Counted from the first letter of the stretch, positions 11,315 through 23,494 are shown. The stretch: 64,000 nt of DNA from Nyssa sinensis (GCA_008638375.1 CM018038.1:10511740-10575739); one strand, 5' to 3'. Numbers and translations: made by a program. Notes: a model not told the origin generated them from the letters alone.

Positions 11315-12659
11315 ATTATAAGTGTGACGCATAATCATTACCACGCTCGTCTTTCATAAAGGCGCCCTAAAGGCTTGGGGGCAAGTCTTGGGAGACCTTC
11401 AAGTTTGGCACGCAGACGTAGCGTAACCTTCATGCTATGTTTCCCACAATACGGAATATTTAGGGTCATGTGGATTGGCGGCTGCGGCTACGGTAACGGG
11501 CACTCTAGGAAGCTTCACGCGCCTCACGTGTGGGATTGTCTAGACCTTCTAGAACAAAAAGGTGACTCCACCTTAACTAACTCTTATTTTGGACCATAGT
11601 AGTACACCTGTCAACAACTAAGGACTCATGTGAGCACACTACGGGTTGACACTTGACCTACCACTATAAATACCCCTACAACCACCACAATATAGAGGGC
11701 AATCATCAGAAAGAGAAATCAATCAATCAATCAATAAAGAGGATTGACTTTGACCTCCTTCGTTCTCGACTCTAGGTATCTGGAATCACGCTTCAATTGT
11801 GACCTGGATATTGGGAATCGCGTGAAGGTTGGGATAAGTCTCGCCCCGACATCTTGGGAGTCTCTTATGAAAGGTTTTAGATCACCTTACCTCGACCCCT
11901 CCACTTCGCTCTGAAGTTCGACCTGGCATCCGACGCGCAAGTTGTACTCGCCTTTACAACTCACATCTCTAAAACAACCTCTTAGCCATCCACACATAAA
12001 AAAATCTCTCTCCCTCTTTCTCTCTCTATGGGAAAAGGAAAAAGATGAAATTCATACCAGTGAATTGTGATGTTTTCATTTCCCTTATTATAAACACCGA
12101 CATATAATGTATCTCATTTGTGAGCATATAGAGTTGGTCCAAGAAATTGTCCATTAAGATGTTCTTGGTGCTGCAGAGTCTCATGTATGGAGCTTCTTTC
12201 ACTTGCAATGTAAAAAAAAAAAAATTGCCTTGTCCATATGAACAATTATATATAGAAAAAAAATCTATTCAACTCTTCATGAAGAAAGCCTTTTGAATAT
12301 AATTACAGATGATAAGAATTATGGCTTTTTTTTCCTGTTATTAAGACATAATTTGTTTATATTATTGAGATCGTTGTACTTACTATAAAAGTATAACGAC
12401 CCTAAGCGTGGGAATGAAGAACACCATCAAATAATAGTAAACAAAAAATTTAGAAGATCAAGACCATCACCATCAACTGCATTTCTAAATAATGATATAT
12501 ATATATATATATATACACACACATGAATGGACTTTTTTTTTTGGTTTCAAAATGCTTATAACACTTACAAGAAGATCTTAAGCTATATATATAGAGAGAG
12601 AGGTAGAAAGTAGAAAAAAGAAGAAGTTAGGTAAAATTGAGAACCCACTGTGCTTGTAA

Positions 12660-13077
12660 TGTAATAAATTTAATTTACAGAAATAAGTTCAACTATCATG
12701 AAAATCACATAATCATCTTTTATGCGGAAATAAAAGTATTTTATAAAAACATACCGGAATCAGCTATAATGAAATCTCCTTCTTGAAGTAAGCTTGTACA
12801 AATTATTTTTCTCACTTAACCCTTTTTATTTTCTACTCCAGAACTTATGGGAAAATCTGATTATAAATAATAATGTGGGTAGAGAGAGAGGATAATTCCT
12901 ACGTAAATAAACCTGTTATCCTACTCCCTATAAAAGTAGGTAGATAGGAAAATCACTTCCCCTATTATCTCTCACTAATTAAGTAACCATATATAACTCT
13001 TAAAGCCAATAACCACCTGATTTCATTAAGTCCAAATAAACTCTATATTACCCTTTCATGTGGGACATATTTTAACA
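12660..13077 (-). repeat. E2 3' LTR
   Basis: Matches 20264-20683 over its length with scattered differences, so the insertion is not recent. A polypurine tract (AAGTGGGAGAA on the minus strand) abuts it at 13078-13088. Confidence 0.92.
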
Positions 13078-13214
13078 TTCTCCCACTTGGCCCATATGAA
13101 CGACACTTATTTGGATTGACAAGGCAAACATAATATGCGTATAACATTCGCTTATTCACACTTTAATGAGATTACAATAATATTATAATTAAATAACTAA
13201 TGCAATCCGTAGTG

Positions 13215-14095
13215 CTACACACAGCCGTGTCCTTGAGTGAGTGAGAGCTGACACGGAAGCATGGGTTGGATCAAGTGGTGCGTTGGTTCAAGGCTGACTA
13301 CACACAGCCGTGTCCTTGAGTGAGGGCTCGGGGTGGCATTAGAGTTGACGACATTGGTGGCAGCAGTTGCAAGGCAGTTGTTGGGCAGTTGCGGGTCTGG
13401 CAGAATACAAGGCTGGCTAAGGGCAGCTAAGGGGAACCATCTGCAACTGCTTGCTGTGTTGGCGCACTGATCCAAGGGTTGTATGCGGCAATGGGAGGAA
13501 CTGTTGCTCATAGGTGGCGCAAATCCAAGGCTTCAGATAGCAGTTGGGGTGTAACTGCAAGCCATGTGCGTGTCACACACACACACATGGGCGGTTGTAT
13601 ATTCTGTCAATATATATGTGTGTGTGTATGTATTTGCAGAGTGTGTGGCAGTCGCTGGTTGGTGCCAGCAAGCCCTTTGGCAGTTGGGGGTGTTAATTGC
13701 CAGGTAGTTGTGCATGGCTGCCTATATATACATGCTTGGGTTGCGAGATGTAAACACAGAAGTGTATGCACAGGTGTGAAAATACACAGAGTGTGGGGAA
13801 GAAGAATCTGTGAGGGAGAGAGTCTATTTTGTAACCCTTGGCCGATGTCCTTTGTATTCATATGAGTGTATAGTGAATAAAAGGTTTAGAAAATGTTTCC
13901 TGTATTTGGTTGTGATCTATGTGTGTGCCTTAGTTCTTGTTTGTTAATTGAATCGTGCAGACCCTACGGTGTTGGAATCCTATTTTAGGGATTCAGCCTT
14001 TCTTTGGGGGTTGTGTGGTTGGCTGGTCAAGGCAGCGGTCTTGACGCCGCACAGGCGAAAAAATTTGGTGTCAGATTTTAACCCTGTGACACTTA
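13215..14095 (+). mobile_element. Nested insertion of unknown family inside E2
   Basis: This is a clearly less AT-rich stretch between the end of E2 pol (14307) and the 3' LTR, where about 100-200 bp would be expected. It holds a 27-bp direct repeat (ctacacacagccgtgtcctt..., at 13215 and 13298), a TATA-like tatatatac (about 13722), AATAAA (about 13877) and TTGGTGTCAGA at about 14066, which resembles a primer site. This would fit the LTR plus leader of another element in plus orientation. Boundaries and family are not resolved. Confidence 0.4.
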
Positions 14096-14306
14096 CCAAC
14101 ATGAGTCATGGCCCCATTAATTATAATCCATAATAGGAAGTAACTGTAACGTCCCCATAATGTCTTTGTCAAAGATGATTCTTGTCATCAATAATCCATC
14201 TTCATAATTACGTAATTGACGGTAAGCAGGAAAAAATGTCAGAAATACAATAAGTGATATCTCTATCGATGGTATAGAACAAAAACATAAAGATCCACAA
14301 ACATAC

Positions 14307-17300
14307 CTAGGGATTACAACAAAGACCCATGCGATCAACATGTTCCTTAAATGTTTTTGGTGCTAACCCTTTAGTCGAAGATTTGCAATCATGAACTCAG
14401 TCTTAATATGTTCTATAAACACTGTTTGTTTCTAAACTTCCTCCTTAACGGCCAAATATTTGAACTCCATGTGCTTAGCGCCATTAGAATATTTGTCGTT
14501 CTTGGAGAAAAAAACTGTTGCGGAATTATCATAATACATTCTCAGTGGCCTGGAAATCCTATTGACAATTCCAAGTCCCGAGATAAAATTTCGTAACCAT
14601 AAAACATGAACTGTGGCCTCAAAGCATGCCACAAATTCAACTTCCATAGTAGATGCTGCTATGATAGTCTGTTTGGCACCTTTCCATGATATTGCTCCTT
14701 CGGCTAATAGAAACAAATAACCAAAAGTTGACTTTCGACTATCAACACAACCAGCAAAATCTGAGTCGGAGTAGCCAACCACCTCCAACTGATCAGACCT
14801 TCGATACGTGAGCATATAGTGTTTTGTTCCCTTCAGGTATTTTAAAAATTTCTTTGCAGTTTTCCAATGCTCCATTCCGAGATTACTTTGGTATCTCCCG
14901 AGCATTCCAACTACAAAACTAATATCCGGTCTTGTACAAATTTAAACATACATCAAGCTTCCAACAATAGATGCATAAGGAATATTTTTCATTCTTTTCT
15001 TTTCTAATACATTCTGTGGACAATCCTTTTCACTGAACTTGTCCCCTTTACAAATAGGAGCAGGAGTGGCCGTACATCCAGCCATATGAAATCTTTCAAG
15101 AACTTTATCGATATATCCCTTTTGAGACAACTCTAACAATCCACATGATCTATCACGAAATATTTCAATTCCTATCACGTAAGTTGCCTCACCCATATCT
15201 TTTATTTTAAAGTTTATAGAAAGAAATCTCTTGGTTTCATTCAGTAAACCAAGATCATTACTGACAAGTAATATATCATCAACATACAGAACCAAGAAAA
15301 TAAACTTGCTCCCACTGACCTTTAGATATATACACTGATCAACGGTATTTTTTTTAAATCCAAAGGACGTGATGGTATCATTAAACTTAAGATACCATTG
15401 TCTGGAAGCTTGTTTAAGTCCATAAATTGACTTCTTTAATTTGCATACCATATGCTCATTTCCTTTAATCAAGAAACCTTCAGGTTGATCCATATAAACC
15501 TCTTTATCTAAATTCCCATTCAGAAAAGTAGTTTTCACATCCATTTAGTGTAACTTCAAATCGAAATGAGCCATCAGAGCCATTATGATCCTAAGAAAGT
15601 CCTTCTTCGATACAGGAAAGAACGTCTCTTTGTAATGAACACCTCCTTTTTAAGTGAAACCTTTTGCAACAAGTCTAGCTTTATGTCGTTCAATATTGCC
15701 ATTGCAGTCGCGTTTGGTCTTAAAGACCCACTTACACCCGACTGTCTTAAAACCTTCAGGCAAATCAATGACGTCCCAAACTTCATTTTGTTCCATTGAT
15801 TTCAACTCATCATTTATAGCATTGATCCATTTTTCAGAATCACTACTTTCAATGGCTTGTGAAAATGAAACCGGATTTTTACTTGTCCCTAAATCATAAT
15901 CAGATTCTTGTAGATATACCAAATAATCATCTAAAATAGCTGATCTCCTTTCTCTTTGAGATCTCTTTAATGCTATTCCTTGTGATTGTTCTGCAACTGG
16001 TTCATTGGTGACATTCTCATTATGGAGTGACTGATCACTAGATTGTTGTTCAATGTTATCAAACTGTTCGATAATTGGAGAAACAACAGTTGTCGTTGAA
16101 GTTATGGGTATCGGGATAGGCACCCGAACTTCTTCGACAACCACATTACTTGATACATCACTCCCACTAATTTTACCATTCTCAAAGAATTTGGAATTTT
16201 CGGTTTCAACAATTCTCGTATTATGGTTAAGGCAGTAAAACCTATACCCTTTGAACTTCTCTAGGTAACTAATAAAGTACCCACTTACAGTTCTAGAATC
16301 CAACTTCTTTTCATGCAGATTATAGATCCTAGCCTCTGTTGGACAACCCCAAGCGTAAAACTATCGCAAACTTGATTTCCTTCCTATCCACAATTCAAAA
16401 GGAGTATTTTGAATTGCCTTACTAGAAACCCAGTTAAGCAAATAAATGGTTGTTTTAAGGGCCTCCATCCACAATGAAATAGGTACTGAGGAGTTACTTA
16501 ACATACTTCTAACCATTTCTATAAGAGTACGCGCCTTTCAGCTACGCCATTCTGTTGAGACGTACCAGACATTGTGTATTGTGCACAAATACCATGCTCT
16601 TCTAGGAATTTAGCAAATGGTCCTGGACATTGTATTATTCTATCATACCTTCCGCAATACTTACCACCTCTATCTGATCGAATGATTTTCACCTTTCTAT
16701 CTAATTGTCGCTCAACTTCAGCAATATATGCCTTTAAAGCATTTATTGCTTGAGACTTTTCATGCAATAAATAGACATAACCATAACGTAAAAAATCATC
16801 GATGGAAGTGATAAAGTACTTTTCTCCACCAAAAGACAGTGAGTCGAAAGGTCCACAAATATTAGTATGGACAATCTCTAAAAGGTTTCCACTTCTTGTG
16901 GCACCTTTCTTTGTATATTTGGTTTGCTTTCCTTTAATGCAATCCACACATACATCTAAATCAGTAAAATCAAGATTTGAAAGAATCCCATCTTTTACCA
17001 ATCTCTCTATTCTTTCTTTGCATATATGACACAGTCTTTTATGCCACAAGAAAGAGGAATTCTTATTAATTCTACTACGTTTAGTTCCAACATCATGATG
17101 CAGGGTGAAGAATGTTTTAGAAATTTTTTTTGTTAAGATTAAATCTATATAACCCCTCAGATAAAACACCAGAACCAACAAATAAGTCATTTCTCAATAA
17201 ACGAAAACCCTTTATGTTCAAAATGTAAAACATAACCATCATAATCAAGTCTTGACATGTGATGTGAACCTGTGAGATCAAAATCACTTGAACCCACGAT

Positions 17301-19113
17301 CAAATTGAAACTTACCTAAGAAAGCCAAGAATCAAGTCAAGATGATCTAGACCCGTTGAAAACTTGTTTCAGGAACCTAGAGTTAATAAGAATGCCACAA
17401 AGGGTATGCCTTTGATAAGTTTATAGTTCATTTAAGAACAAGTAGAGAAAACTGAAAAGTTCTTTAAGCAGAAAACTTCATTTCATTCATGTTGGTTGTT
17501 TTTAAAATTGCGGCTACAAGTTCCTTTAAAACCCTAAATGAAACCCTAGGGCCGAATAAGGCCTACATCAAATAAAAGACATGGGCTGAACATTTTTAGG
17601 CCCAAAATGTCCTAAATTACCAACTAAAAATAATAAAAGAAATCCACCAATTAAGTTAACCCGCGTATTAGAATTTCGCGCGGCCAAAACGTCAGCAGCA
17701 CAGGTATAGCAAATTCAAGCCCGATTTAGACCTTGATGCAGCCCGAATCTCGGAAAACTCAAAACATGAAAGTTGTAGAATGATTTCTTGGATTTCCCTA
17801 GTATCTTGAATTATCTCAATCGGAGCTCGGATGAGAGAGTTATTCCTAGATTATGAAGCGATCAAAACTGTCCAAAAATTGCCCAATTAGCATTTTTTTG
17901 CACTTTCTTAGCTCTCGACCTTGTGATTGGCCCATCTGGAACTTGTAAAGGATCTTTAAGACTCGGTCCACCATTTTTAAGACTCGGCCCACCATGGTGC
18001 CCATCAACATGGAAATTAAATTTCTAGAAATAGTAGGAACATAATAAGTATCAAATAGGTCCAAACAGTGGCCTGACTCTAAAAACAAACGTAAGTCCCA
18101 ACACCAACAACTGGTACTTGAGTTCCATCTCCTAAGATTATAAAATGCTCATTTTCCTTTATGTTTTGGATCGAAAGGTATCCCTGCATCGAATTTGAAA
18201 CATGAATAGTAGGACCAGAGTCAATCCACTATGTATTAGAAGGAACTTGTGTCATATTTGATTTGAAACATATATAAGCAAATAACTTACCTTTCTTCTC
18301 AAACCAATCTCTATGTTTCGGGCAATTTTTCTTTAAATGCCCATAGCCATTACAGAAATAGCATTTCGGTCCATTATGTTCCTTCTTGCGATCCCCATTG
18401 ACATGAGAAGGTCCCGCAACCTTCAATGGATCTTTATTGAAACTCTTCTTGTGTGTCTTTCCTTCGCTTCCAACTCCATGACTTATAACATTAACTGAAT
18501 GTTGTCCTTGTTGCTTAACTCTTGCCTCTTCTTGAATTAGCATACTCGTCAATTCATTCACATTCCACTTTTCCTTAATAGTGTTATCGTGAATCTGAAA
18601 TGGCCTATACTGAGCAGGCAAGGAATTCATAATGAACTAAACAAGGAAAATTTCATCAACATTCATACCCAGAGATTTGAGTCTGGTAGCTAGATTGGTC
18701 ATTTCAAGGACATACTCATTCATTCCATGGCTACCATCAAATTTCATGGTGGTAAGTTCAGCCATTAATCTCCCTCCAAGGGATTTGTCCGCTAAATGAA
18801 ACCGATCTTCCACAGCCTTGAAATATTCCTTTGCATTTTCAATTTGAGGAAACGTTGACTTGATATTGTTTGTAATATACATTTGCATAAACATGATGCT
18901 TAATCTGTTTGATCTTTCTCATGACTTAGACAAAGCTTTTTGCTCCAAACTGCTTGTTTCAGTAATAGCAGCCGGTTTGTCAATTCGCAGTGCTAAATCA
19001 AGATCCAGAACACCAAGGTGAAACTGGATCTATTCCTTCCAGTCAGAAAAATTAGCTCCATTAAAGATTGGAACAGAAGAAGCTAGCAAATGAAGTGACA
19101 CAGGAACTGACAT
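14307..19113 (-). pseudogene. E2 gag-pol polyprotein remnant
   Basis: Gag starts at 19113 (MSVPVSLHLLASSVPIFNGA) and shows two in-frame stops before 18900. A CCHC knuckle (CYFCNGYGHLKKNC) lies near 18350. GAG-pre-integrase and integrase follow at 16519-17190 (FLWHKRLCHICKERIERLV, then IRSDRGGKYCG), RT at 14942-16303 (LYVDDILLVSN) and RNase H at 14432-14905 (SDSDFAGCVDSRKSTFGYLF). The tail ends DRMGLCCNP and a stop at 14307. Several frameshifts and stops separate the pieces, and the region between 17200 and 17850 is hard to read as protein. It is not functional. Confidence 0.9.
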
Positions 19114-19725
19114 TGCAATAAAAAATAACACAACACTAATGCTTTGAAGAAAAAAAATCAGTTCCATTAGCAATATTGCGTCCAATCTTTGGATTAACTA
19201 ATGCAATATAGTAATATTCAAATTTAATGGTGATTTACACTCACCTAGGGATAATTGATAGCCCCTCAAAGTTTGATTGGTTTGTCACCTTTGGGCATCC
19301 ATCCCAATCTCACTATAATTCTATCAATTATTCTAATTAATTTAATGACTACTTGAAAGTTGGTGCACCTTTGGGTCAAACCATAATAATCAAATAATCA
19401 TTCCATAATAATTTTGCAAAGTCATAATTTAATTTAATATTGATAACTTTTCCCAGCAAGATCACTTTGGTGACAACATGCTAACCATAATATAAATATT
19501 GATTGATAAATAACCAAGCAAAAAATAAATAAATAAATAAAATAAAATAAAATAAATCTGACCACGTTCAATTGGTAAGCATGCATTGTTTTGAACACTA
19601 TGTTCTGAGTTCAAAACCGTATACTAGCATTCTTTTTTAATTTTCTTAATTACATGTAAAATCCAGCCCATAACAGCTCAGCCCATGTATGCATAAATAC
19701 AATTATTAACCCAATACAAGTGAGC
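19114..19725 (-). other. E2 leader, distal part
   Basis: Non-coding. It has a short A/T-rich simple repeat (aaataaataaataaaataaa, about 19523-19556), followed by a stretch weakly resembling a tRNA-type promoter (ggtaagcatgc ... gagttcaaaacc, about 19573-19617). Two 'cccataacag' words occur near 19670 and 19757, the second at the edge of the tetraspanin homology. Confidence 0.35.
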
Positions 19726-19989
19726 TCATAACATAGCCACCATTACTAATTTAATAGGCCCATAACAGAGGTACATCAGGAAGATGTTACGGTAACACGT
19801 CCCGACGAAACCGGCGAGGGAGATCACCATGATGAAGACGCCGATGATGATCAACGGCCACTGTAAGAACTTCATGCAGTCAGTGTTGTTGGCCCTGTTG
19901 CTAAGACATATGTCGCCACCTAGAATATGGATTGATAGCAGGAAGGTCAAGAAGTTTAGTAGGACGATTAAGTGGTTGCTAGTTCTCAT
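19726..19989 (-). pseudogene. Tetraspanin 5' gene fragment carried by E2
   Basis: An ORF of 87 residues starts MRTSNHLIVLLNFLTFLLSI. It shows a first transmembrane helix (about residues 5-24), a short loop with a Cys (ANNTDCMKFLQWP) and a second helix (PLIIIGVFIMVISLAGFVGTC) ending in RNIFLMYLC. This is the N-terminal layout of plant tetraspanins (for example the TET7/8/9 type). Homology stops near 19765, in what should be the third helix, and the frame ends soon after. Tetraspanins are four-helix membrane scaffold proteins, so this piece cannot do the full job. It lies between the E2 PBS and gag, in E2's own orientation. The assignment is from remembered family features, not a search. Confidence 0.72.
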
Positions 19990-20061
19990 CTCTCTCTCTC
20001 TTTTTTTTTTTCCTCTCTCTATCTTACAACTCAAAGCGCTTGCTTGTTAGATCGATGCAGG

Positions 20062-20067
20062 TTTATA
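20062..20067 (-). promoter_or_regulatory. TATA box of the captured tetraspanin fragment
   Basis: TATAAA on the minus strand, about 73 bp before the fragment's ATG (19989), followed by a purine-rich (GA)n 5' leader (19990-20020). This suggests that the promoter and 5' UTR were carried along with the first exon. Confidence 0.5.
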
Positions 20068-20249
20068 AATATGTGAGTTGGGTTATGGGACGTGAAGGAG
20101 AGATATATGATAAGTTTTTTCTTTCTTTCTCTTTCTGGCTGTTCATGAAAGAAAAATTCCTGCCAAGGAAGACAACTACGGAATCATGACAAAAAAATTA
20201 ATCAAATAAATCTCTATATTAAAAGAAAAATCATGATAGTTTCAACCAT

Positions 20250-20261
20250 GCTCTGATACCA
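20250..20261 (-). promoter_or_regulatory. E2 primer-binding site (tRNA-iMet)
   Basis: The minus strand reads TGGTATCAGAGC, starting 2 nt after the 5' LTR end. It is complementary to the 3' end of initiator-Met tRNA, the common primer for plant copia elements. Confidence 0.9.
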
Positions 20262-20263
20262 AA

Positions 20264-20683
20264 TGTAATAAATTTAATTTATAGAAATAAGAATCTTCAA
20301 CTACCATGAAAATCACATAATCATCTTTTATGCAGAAATAAAAGTATTTCATAAAAACATACCAGAATCAGCCATAATGAAATCACCTTCTTGAAAAAAG
20401 CTTGTAGAAATTATTTCTCTCACTTAACCCCTTTTCTTTTCTACACCAGAACCTATGGAAAAATCTGATTATCAATAATAATGTGGGTAGAGATAGGACA
20501 ATTCTTACGTAAATAAAACTATTATCCTACTCCCCATAAAAGTAGGTAGATAGGAAAATCACTTCCCCTATTATCTTTCACTAATTAAGTAACCGTGTAT
20601 AACTCATAAAGCCAATAACCACCTGATTTCATTAAGTCCAAATAATGTCTATATTACCCTTTCATGTGGAACATATTTTAACA
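20264..20683 (-). repeat. E2 5' LTR
   Basis: 420 bp, starting TGTTAAAATATGTTCCACATG at 20683 on the minus strand and ending TTTATTACA at 20264. It pairs with 12660-13077. Confidence 0.92.
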
Positions 20684-21272
20684 TGTAATTATAAACATAA
20701 ATACATTTCTTGTCCAACAAAAACTTCTCTGGGTTTCCAACTTATAAACATGTCATTACTTTTCACTTGCATAGTTTTTCCATGGATTGTACTTTTCAAA
20801 CATTTTGAATCTGACTATTTTTCTTAGAGATACCTATTAATTAAATTAGCGTGTTTCATTTGTGTAATCCTCCTAGCAAACAGACAAATTGATTTAATTT
20901 GAAAGTGGCTCATTCCTGTTCAGATTTCATTACAATTTGTTCGTTAAACATTTTATGTGAAAAGAAAGAAAGAAAGAAACTAAACCAATTAATTAATGCT
21001 TCAAGATAGTGTAAGGACACGTTCTGACCTATTGTAGATCTTTGAGCAATGGAAGAATGACGATCTTGAGAACAAAATGATAATGATAGCATAAAACGAG
21101 TATGTAAAGAATTCCTAATATATATAGCAATGCATCATAAAGTTATAACAATATAGCGTGTTCCGTATGTATGTGTGTGTAAATATACTCGACATCCATT
21201 TATGAAAATTACTTACAATAGCTTATTTCTACACCATATATTATTAGAATTTTTTTTACCCTATATATATAT
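20684..21272. other. Former 5' flank of lac1
   Basis: Nearly identical to 54590-55170 upstream of lac3, with the first about 100 bp also similar to 31540-31620 upstream of lac2. E2 has separated it from lac1. No gene is seen; short ORFs here recur unchanged in the lac3 copy only because the DNA is duplicated. Confidence 0.7.
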
Positions 21273-23210
21273 AATATGTGTGTGTGAGTCACTGTGTTTA
21301 CAATTATCGCATTTCCTTTTATGTAAAAACATTTGAGGATGTATATAATCTCATCGCATGAGAGTGTAACCTCATGAAAGACTTGTTAGGATCACATTTT
21401 CTTCCAAGTAGACTCATATGAGTCATTTTTGAGGGTCTAACCTCACAACAATCCTATCGGTATCCCTTTAGGAAAACCCAGTAATGAGCATACTCCTTTC
21501 TGCTATTCACGAACAACAGACAATCTGATTCACATGAGGATGATACGTAGGGAATCTCATATTAAAATGAGTTTGACCAAGTCAAATTCACAATCAAGAC
21601 TCAAAATGGGTATCTTTTTTTCTTATGTTGACATTCATTTTCTTGTAAGCTCCACCAATGAGGGGCTCTTTATAGACATCTCATTTTGTGGCCCTAGATT
21701 GTGTAAAGGTAAAACTGTAATTTTGTGACATTATAAGGACATTTCGGTTATTTTCGTAGCGTATTTTGAAAAGTTTCTTAATTAGGGATAGTTTTGTCAT
21801 TTCTAAGAAATTACTAAGATATTTCCCACCGAAAGGTATTTTGGTAATTTCATATACAATTTGGTCTCGAGGGGTATTTTGGTCATTTTACACTTTCTTT
21901 ACCTCAAGCGTATTCTTGTAATTTTGCTCATCTTTTAGTCATCAAGGGAACCCCCAAAAGTTCCTAGAGGTTTCCCATTTCTCTAGTAGGACTATTCTTC
22001 CGTCTTTTGGAGGGTGTTTCAATAATTTTGCCAGAGTCTTACAACTAGTAGGACTCTGTTGGCTATTGGAGGGCATTTTGGTAATTTTGCCAAAGTCCTA
22101 CCTATAGTATGACTTTCTTGCACTTGTAAGGAATTTTGGTATTTTTGGCTTGGTAAGACTCTACTGCACTCTTATACCTTTTGGAGGGTATTTCGATAAT
22201 CTTTGCCAGAATCCTACCTCTAGTAGGACTCTTCTGCTATTTAGAGGACATTTCGGTACCATATTACCCATAGAAGGAATTTTGGTAATTTTGGCATATT
22301 CTTACCCTTAATAGGACTTTAAGTCACTTGAGAGACATTTTTGAAAATTTCATATTACTTTATCCTTTTGGGGATAATTTGATAATTTTAGTCATTTAGT
22401 GACGAATTGGACACATTTTCATGCTTTGAGGGGCAATTTAGTCATTTTTCATGCCTGGGCGAGGGGGTAGTTTAGAGATTTGCCACCAAACTTGGGGCAA
22501 TTTAATATTTAGTGATGGTAGTTCATTTATGCACAATTACGGCTTTTCTTTCTAGAGTTTTGTTGAATCTTGTTTTTAAACATTTTTTTTAGAAGAGATT
22601 CATTGAATCCAGACATTTTCATTTTTCGAGTTTATTTAGAATTAAACTATCTTTTTCTTAATTCTCATTTAGTCTTGCATGTAGACATTAATTTTATAGG
22701 TTCTTACATTTTCATAATTCATTTTTTAAGATATTCATTATCTAAGATAATTATTTATTTAATTATGTAATTATCACTTAAGACACGATCCTAACTCTTT
22801 ATTTGTGTGGTCGATTATAGGCCCTTTGAGAAAATTCTAACATTTTGCCTATAAATAAACCCCTTTGGTCACTATTCAAAAGGGCCAGAAATTCGTAGCC
22901 TTATGTTGCTGCTAAATATAGTACCAAAGTCCCTCCTTTCCCTCAAGAAGTGCTCAAGTCGTTTTTCTCTCAAGGTCAAAGCCCTGTCCCGTTGACGTTC
23001 TCAAGTCAAGAAGTAAGTCGGAATGCTGCCCGAGTGATGATCCCGAGCCAAGCATTCCTACCCGAGCCAAGCATTCCTAACCAAAATGTTACGCGACATC
23101 AGCGACTAAAACAAGGTATGTCCCTAAACCCTTCTTAGTCTTTTCTATTCGGTTGATCCCTCTCTTTTATCATTCTTGATAAAAGAGAGTAAACTGGATA
23201 ACTATATGAC
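21273..23210 (+). repeat. LTR-like repeat region, absent from the paralogous block
   Basis: This 1.9-kb stretch replaces a simple (TA)n junction seen at 55160-55190. It has many short 'ggtaattttg' words, a TATA box (cctataaataaacccc, about 22850) and a T-rich region after it, as in the U3-R of a Gypsy-type LTR on the plus strand. The sequence just after it (23210-23560) is shared with block C, so the difference is more likely a deletion in C than an insertion here. No ORF is recognised. Confidence 0.45.
21960..22400. repeat. Degenerate tandem array, period about 58 bp
   Basis: At least six diverged units follow the pattern 'tcctacctctagtaggactcttctgc ... ggagggcattttggtaattttgcc'. Unit starts fall roughly every 58-60 bp. 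Probably the U3 part of an old LTR. Confidence 0.65.
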
Positions 23211-23494
23211 TCTGACTCTATCTTAAGATGGATAAGTAGGAAGCCTTTAAGTCTGAGTCAAATCCTCTTTCCCTTTCCCGTTTACTTTCTTTATTTTTAT
23301 GCAAATTATATTTCTTGACTTTTCATTCTTAATCAAATCGGCCAATCATCACCTTCTATTATCATTGAAAGAAGTGGGTGACTTGAGTGCACAAACTCGA
23401 TCCATCATCTTCTACCACTCTTGATAAGAGAGGATGGTCATCTATCAATTTCTATCATCTTTGATTGAAGAAAATCAAGGAGCGACGTCAAAGT

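Larger units (their letters stand above)
10467..11990 (+). mobile_element. LTR-like insertion in lac1 intron 2
   Basis: This insert is present in lac1 and lac3 but absent from lac2 intron 2. It reads as an LTR on the plus strand, with a TATA box (ctataaatacc, about 11663) and AATAAA (about 11735). It is interrupted by a MITE (10789-11314). Boundaries are approximate and no TSD was found. Its left edge starts with a copy of the exon 2/intron 2 junction (attcataccagtgaatt). The family was not recognised. Confidence 0.5.
7143..12482 (-). pseudogene. Laccase pseudogene lac1
   Basis: Laccases are secreted multicopper oxidases acting on phenolics in the cell wall. Five of six exons are recognisable: 12384-12482, 12058-12202, 10064-10307, 9822-9950 and 7143-7853; the rest was split off by E1. 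Lesions: TAA at codon 11 in the signal peptide; exon 2 acceptor AG to AA; a 7-bp deletion in exon 2; HWHG changed to HWRG at the start of exon 3; a 1-bp deletion near the exon 3 end; TGG to TAG early in exon 4; exon 4 donor GT to AT; a frameshift near 7715-7725 in exon 5; and E1 inserted at 7142. WWHAHSD is still readable in exon 3. Several lesions are shared with lac3, so the pair descends from an already dead copy. Confidence 0.93.
12660..20683 (-). mobile_element. Ty1/copia retrotransposon E2 with captured host DNA
   Basis: LTRs of 418 bp (12660-13077) and 420 bp (20264-20683) read TGTTAAAATATG...AAATTTATTACA on the minus strand. The 5-bp TSD is TGTAA (12655-12659 and 20684-20688). The paralogous site upstream of lac3 is empty (gtgcttgtaattataaa, about 54580-54596). 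A tRNA-iMet PBS follows the 5' LTR. At 8.0 kb it is longer than a simple copia element because it holds a nested insertion (about 13215-14095) and extra leader sequence with a tetraspanin gene fragment. It lies about 180 bp upstream of the lac1 ATG. Confidence 0.93.

Noticed and set aside
13479..13865. 128-residue ORF as a gene
   Set aside because: Low-complexity His/Val/Cys-rich text across CA/GT repeats, overlapped by ORFs on the other strand; no domain.
19573..19617. tRNA gene or SINE head
   Set aside because: A-box and B-box resemblance only; no cloverleaf could be drawn and the B box deviates.
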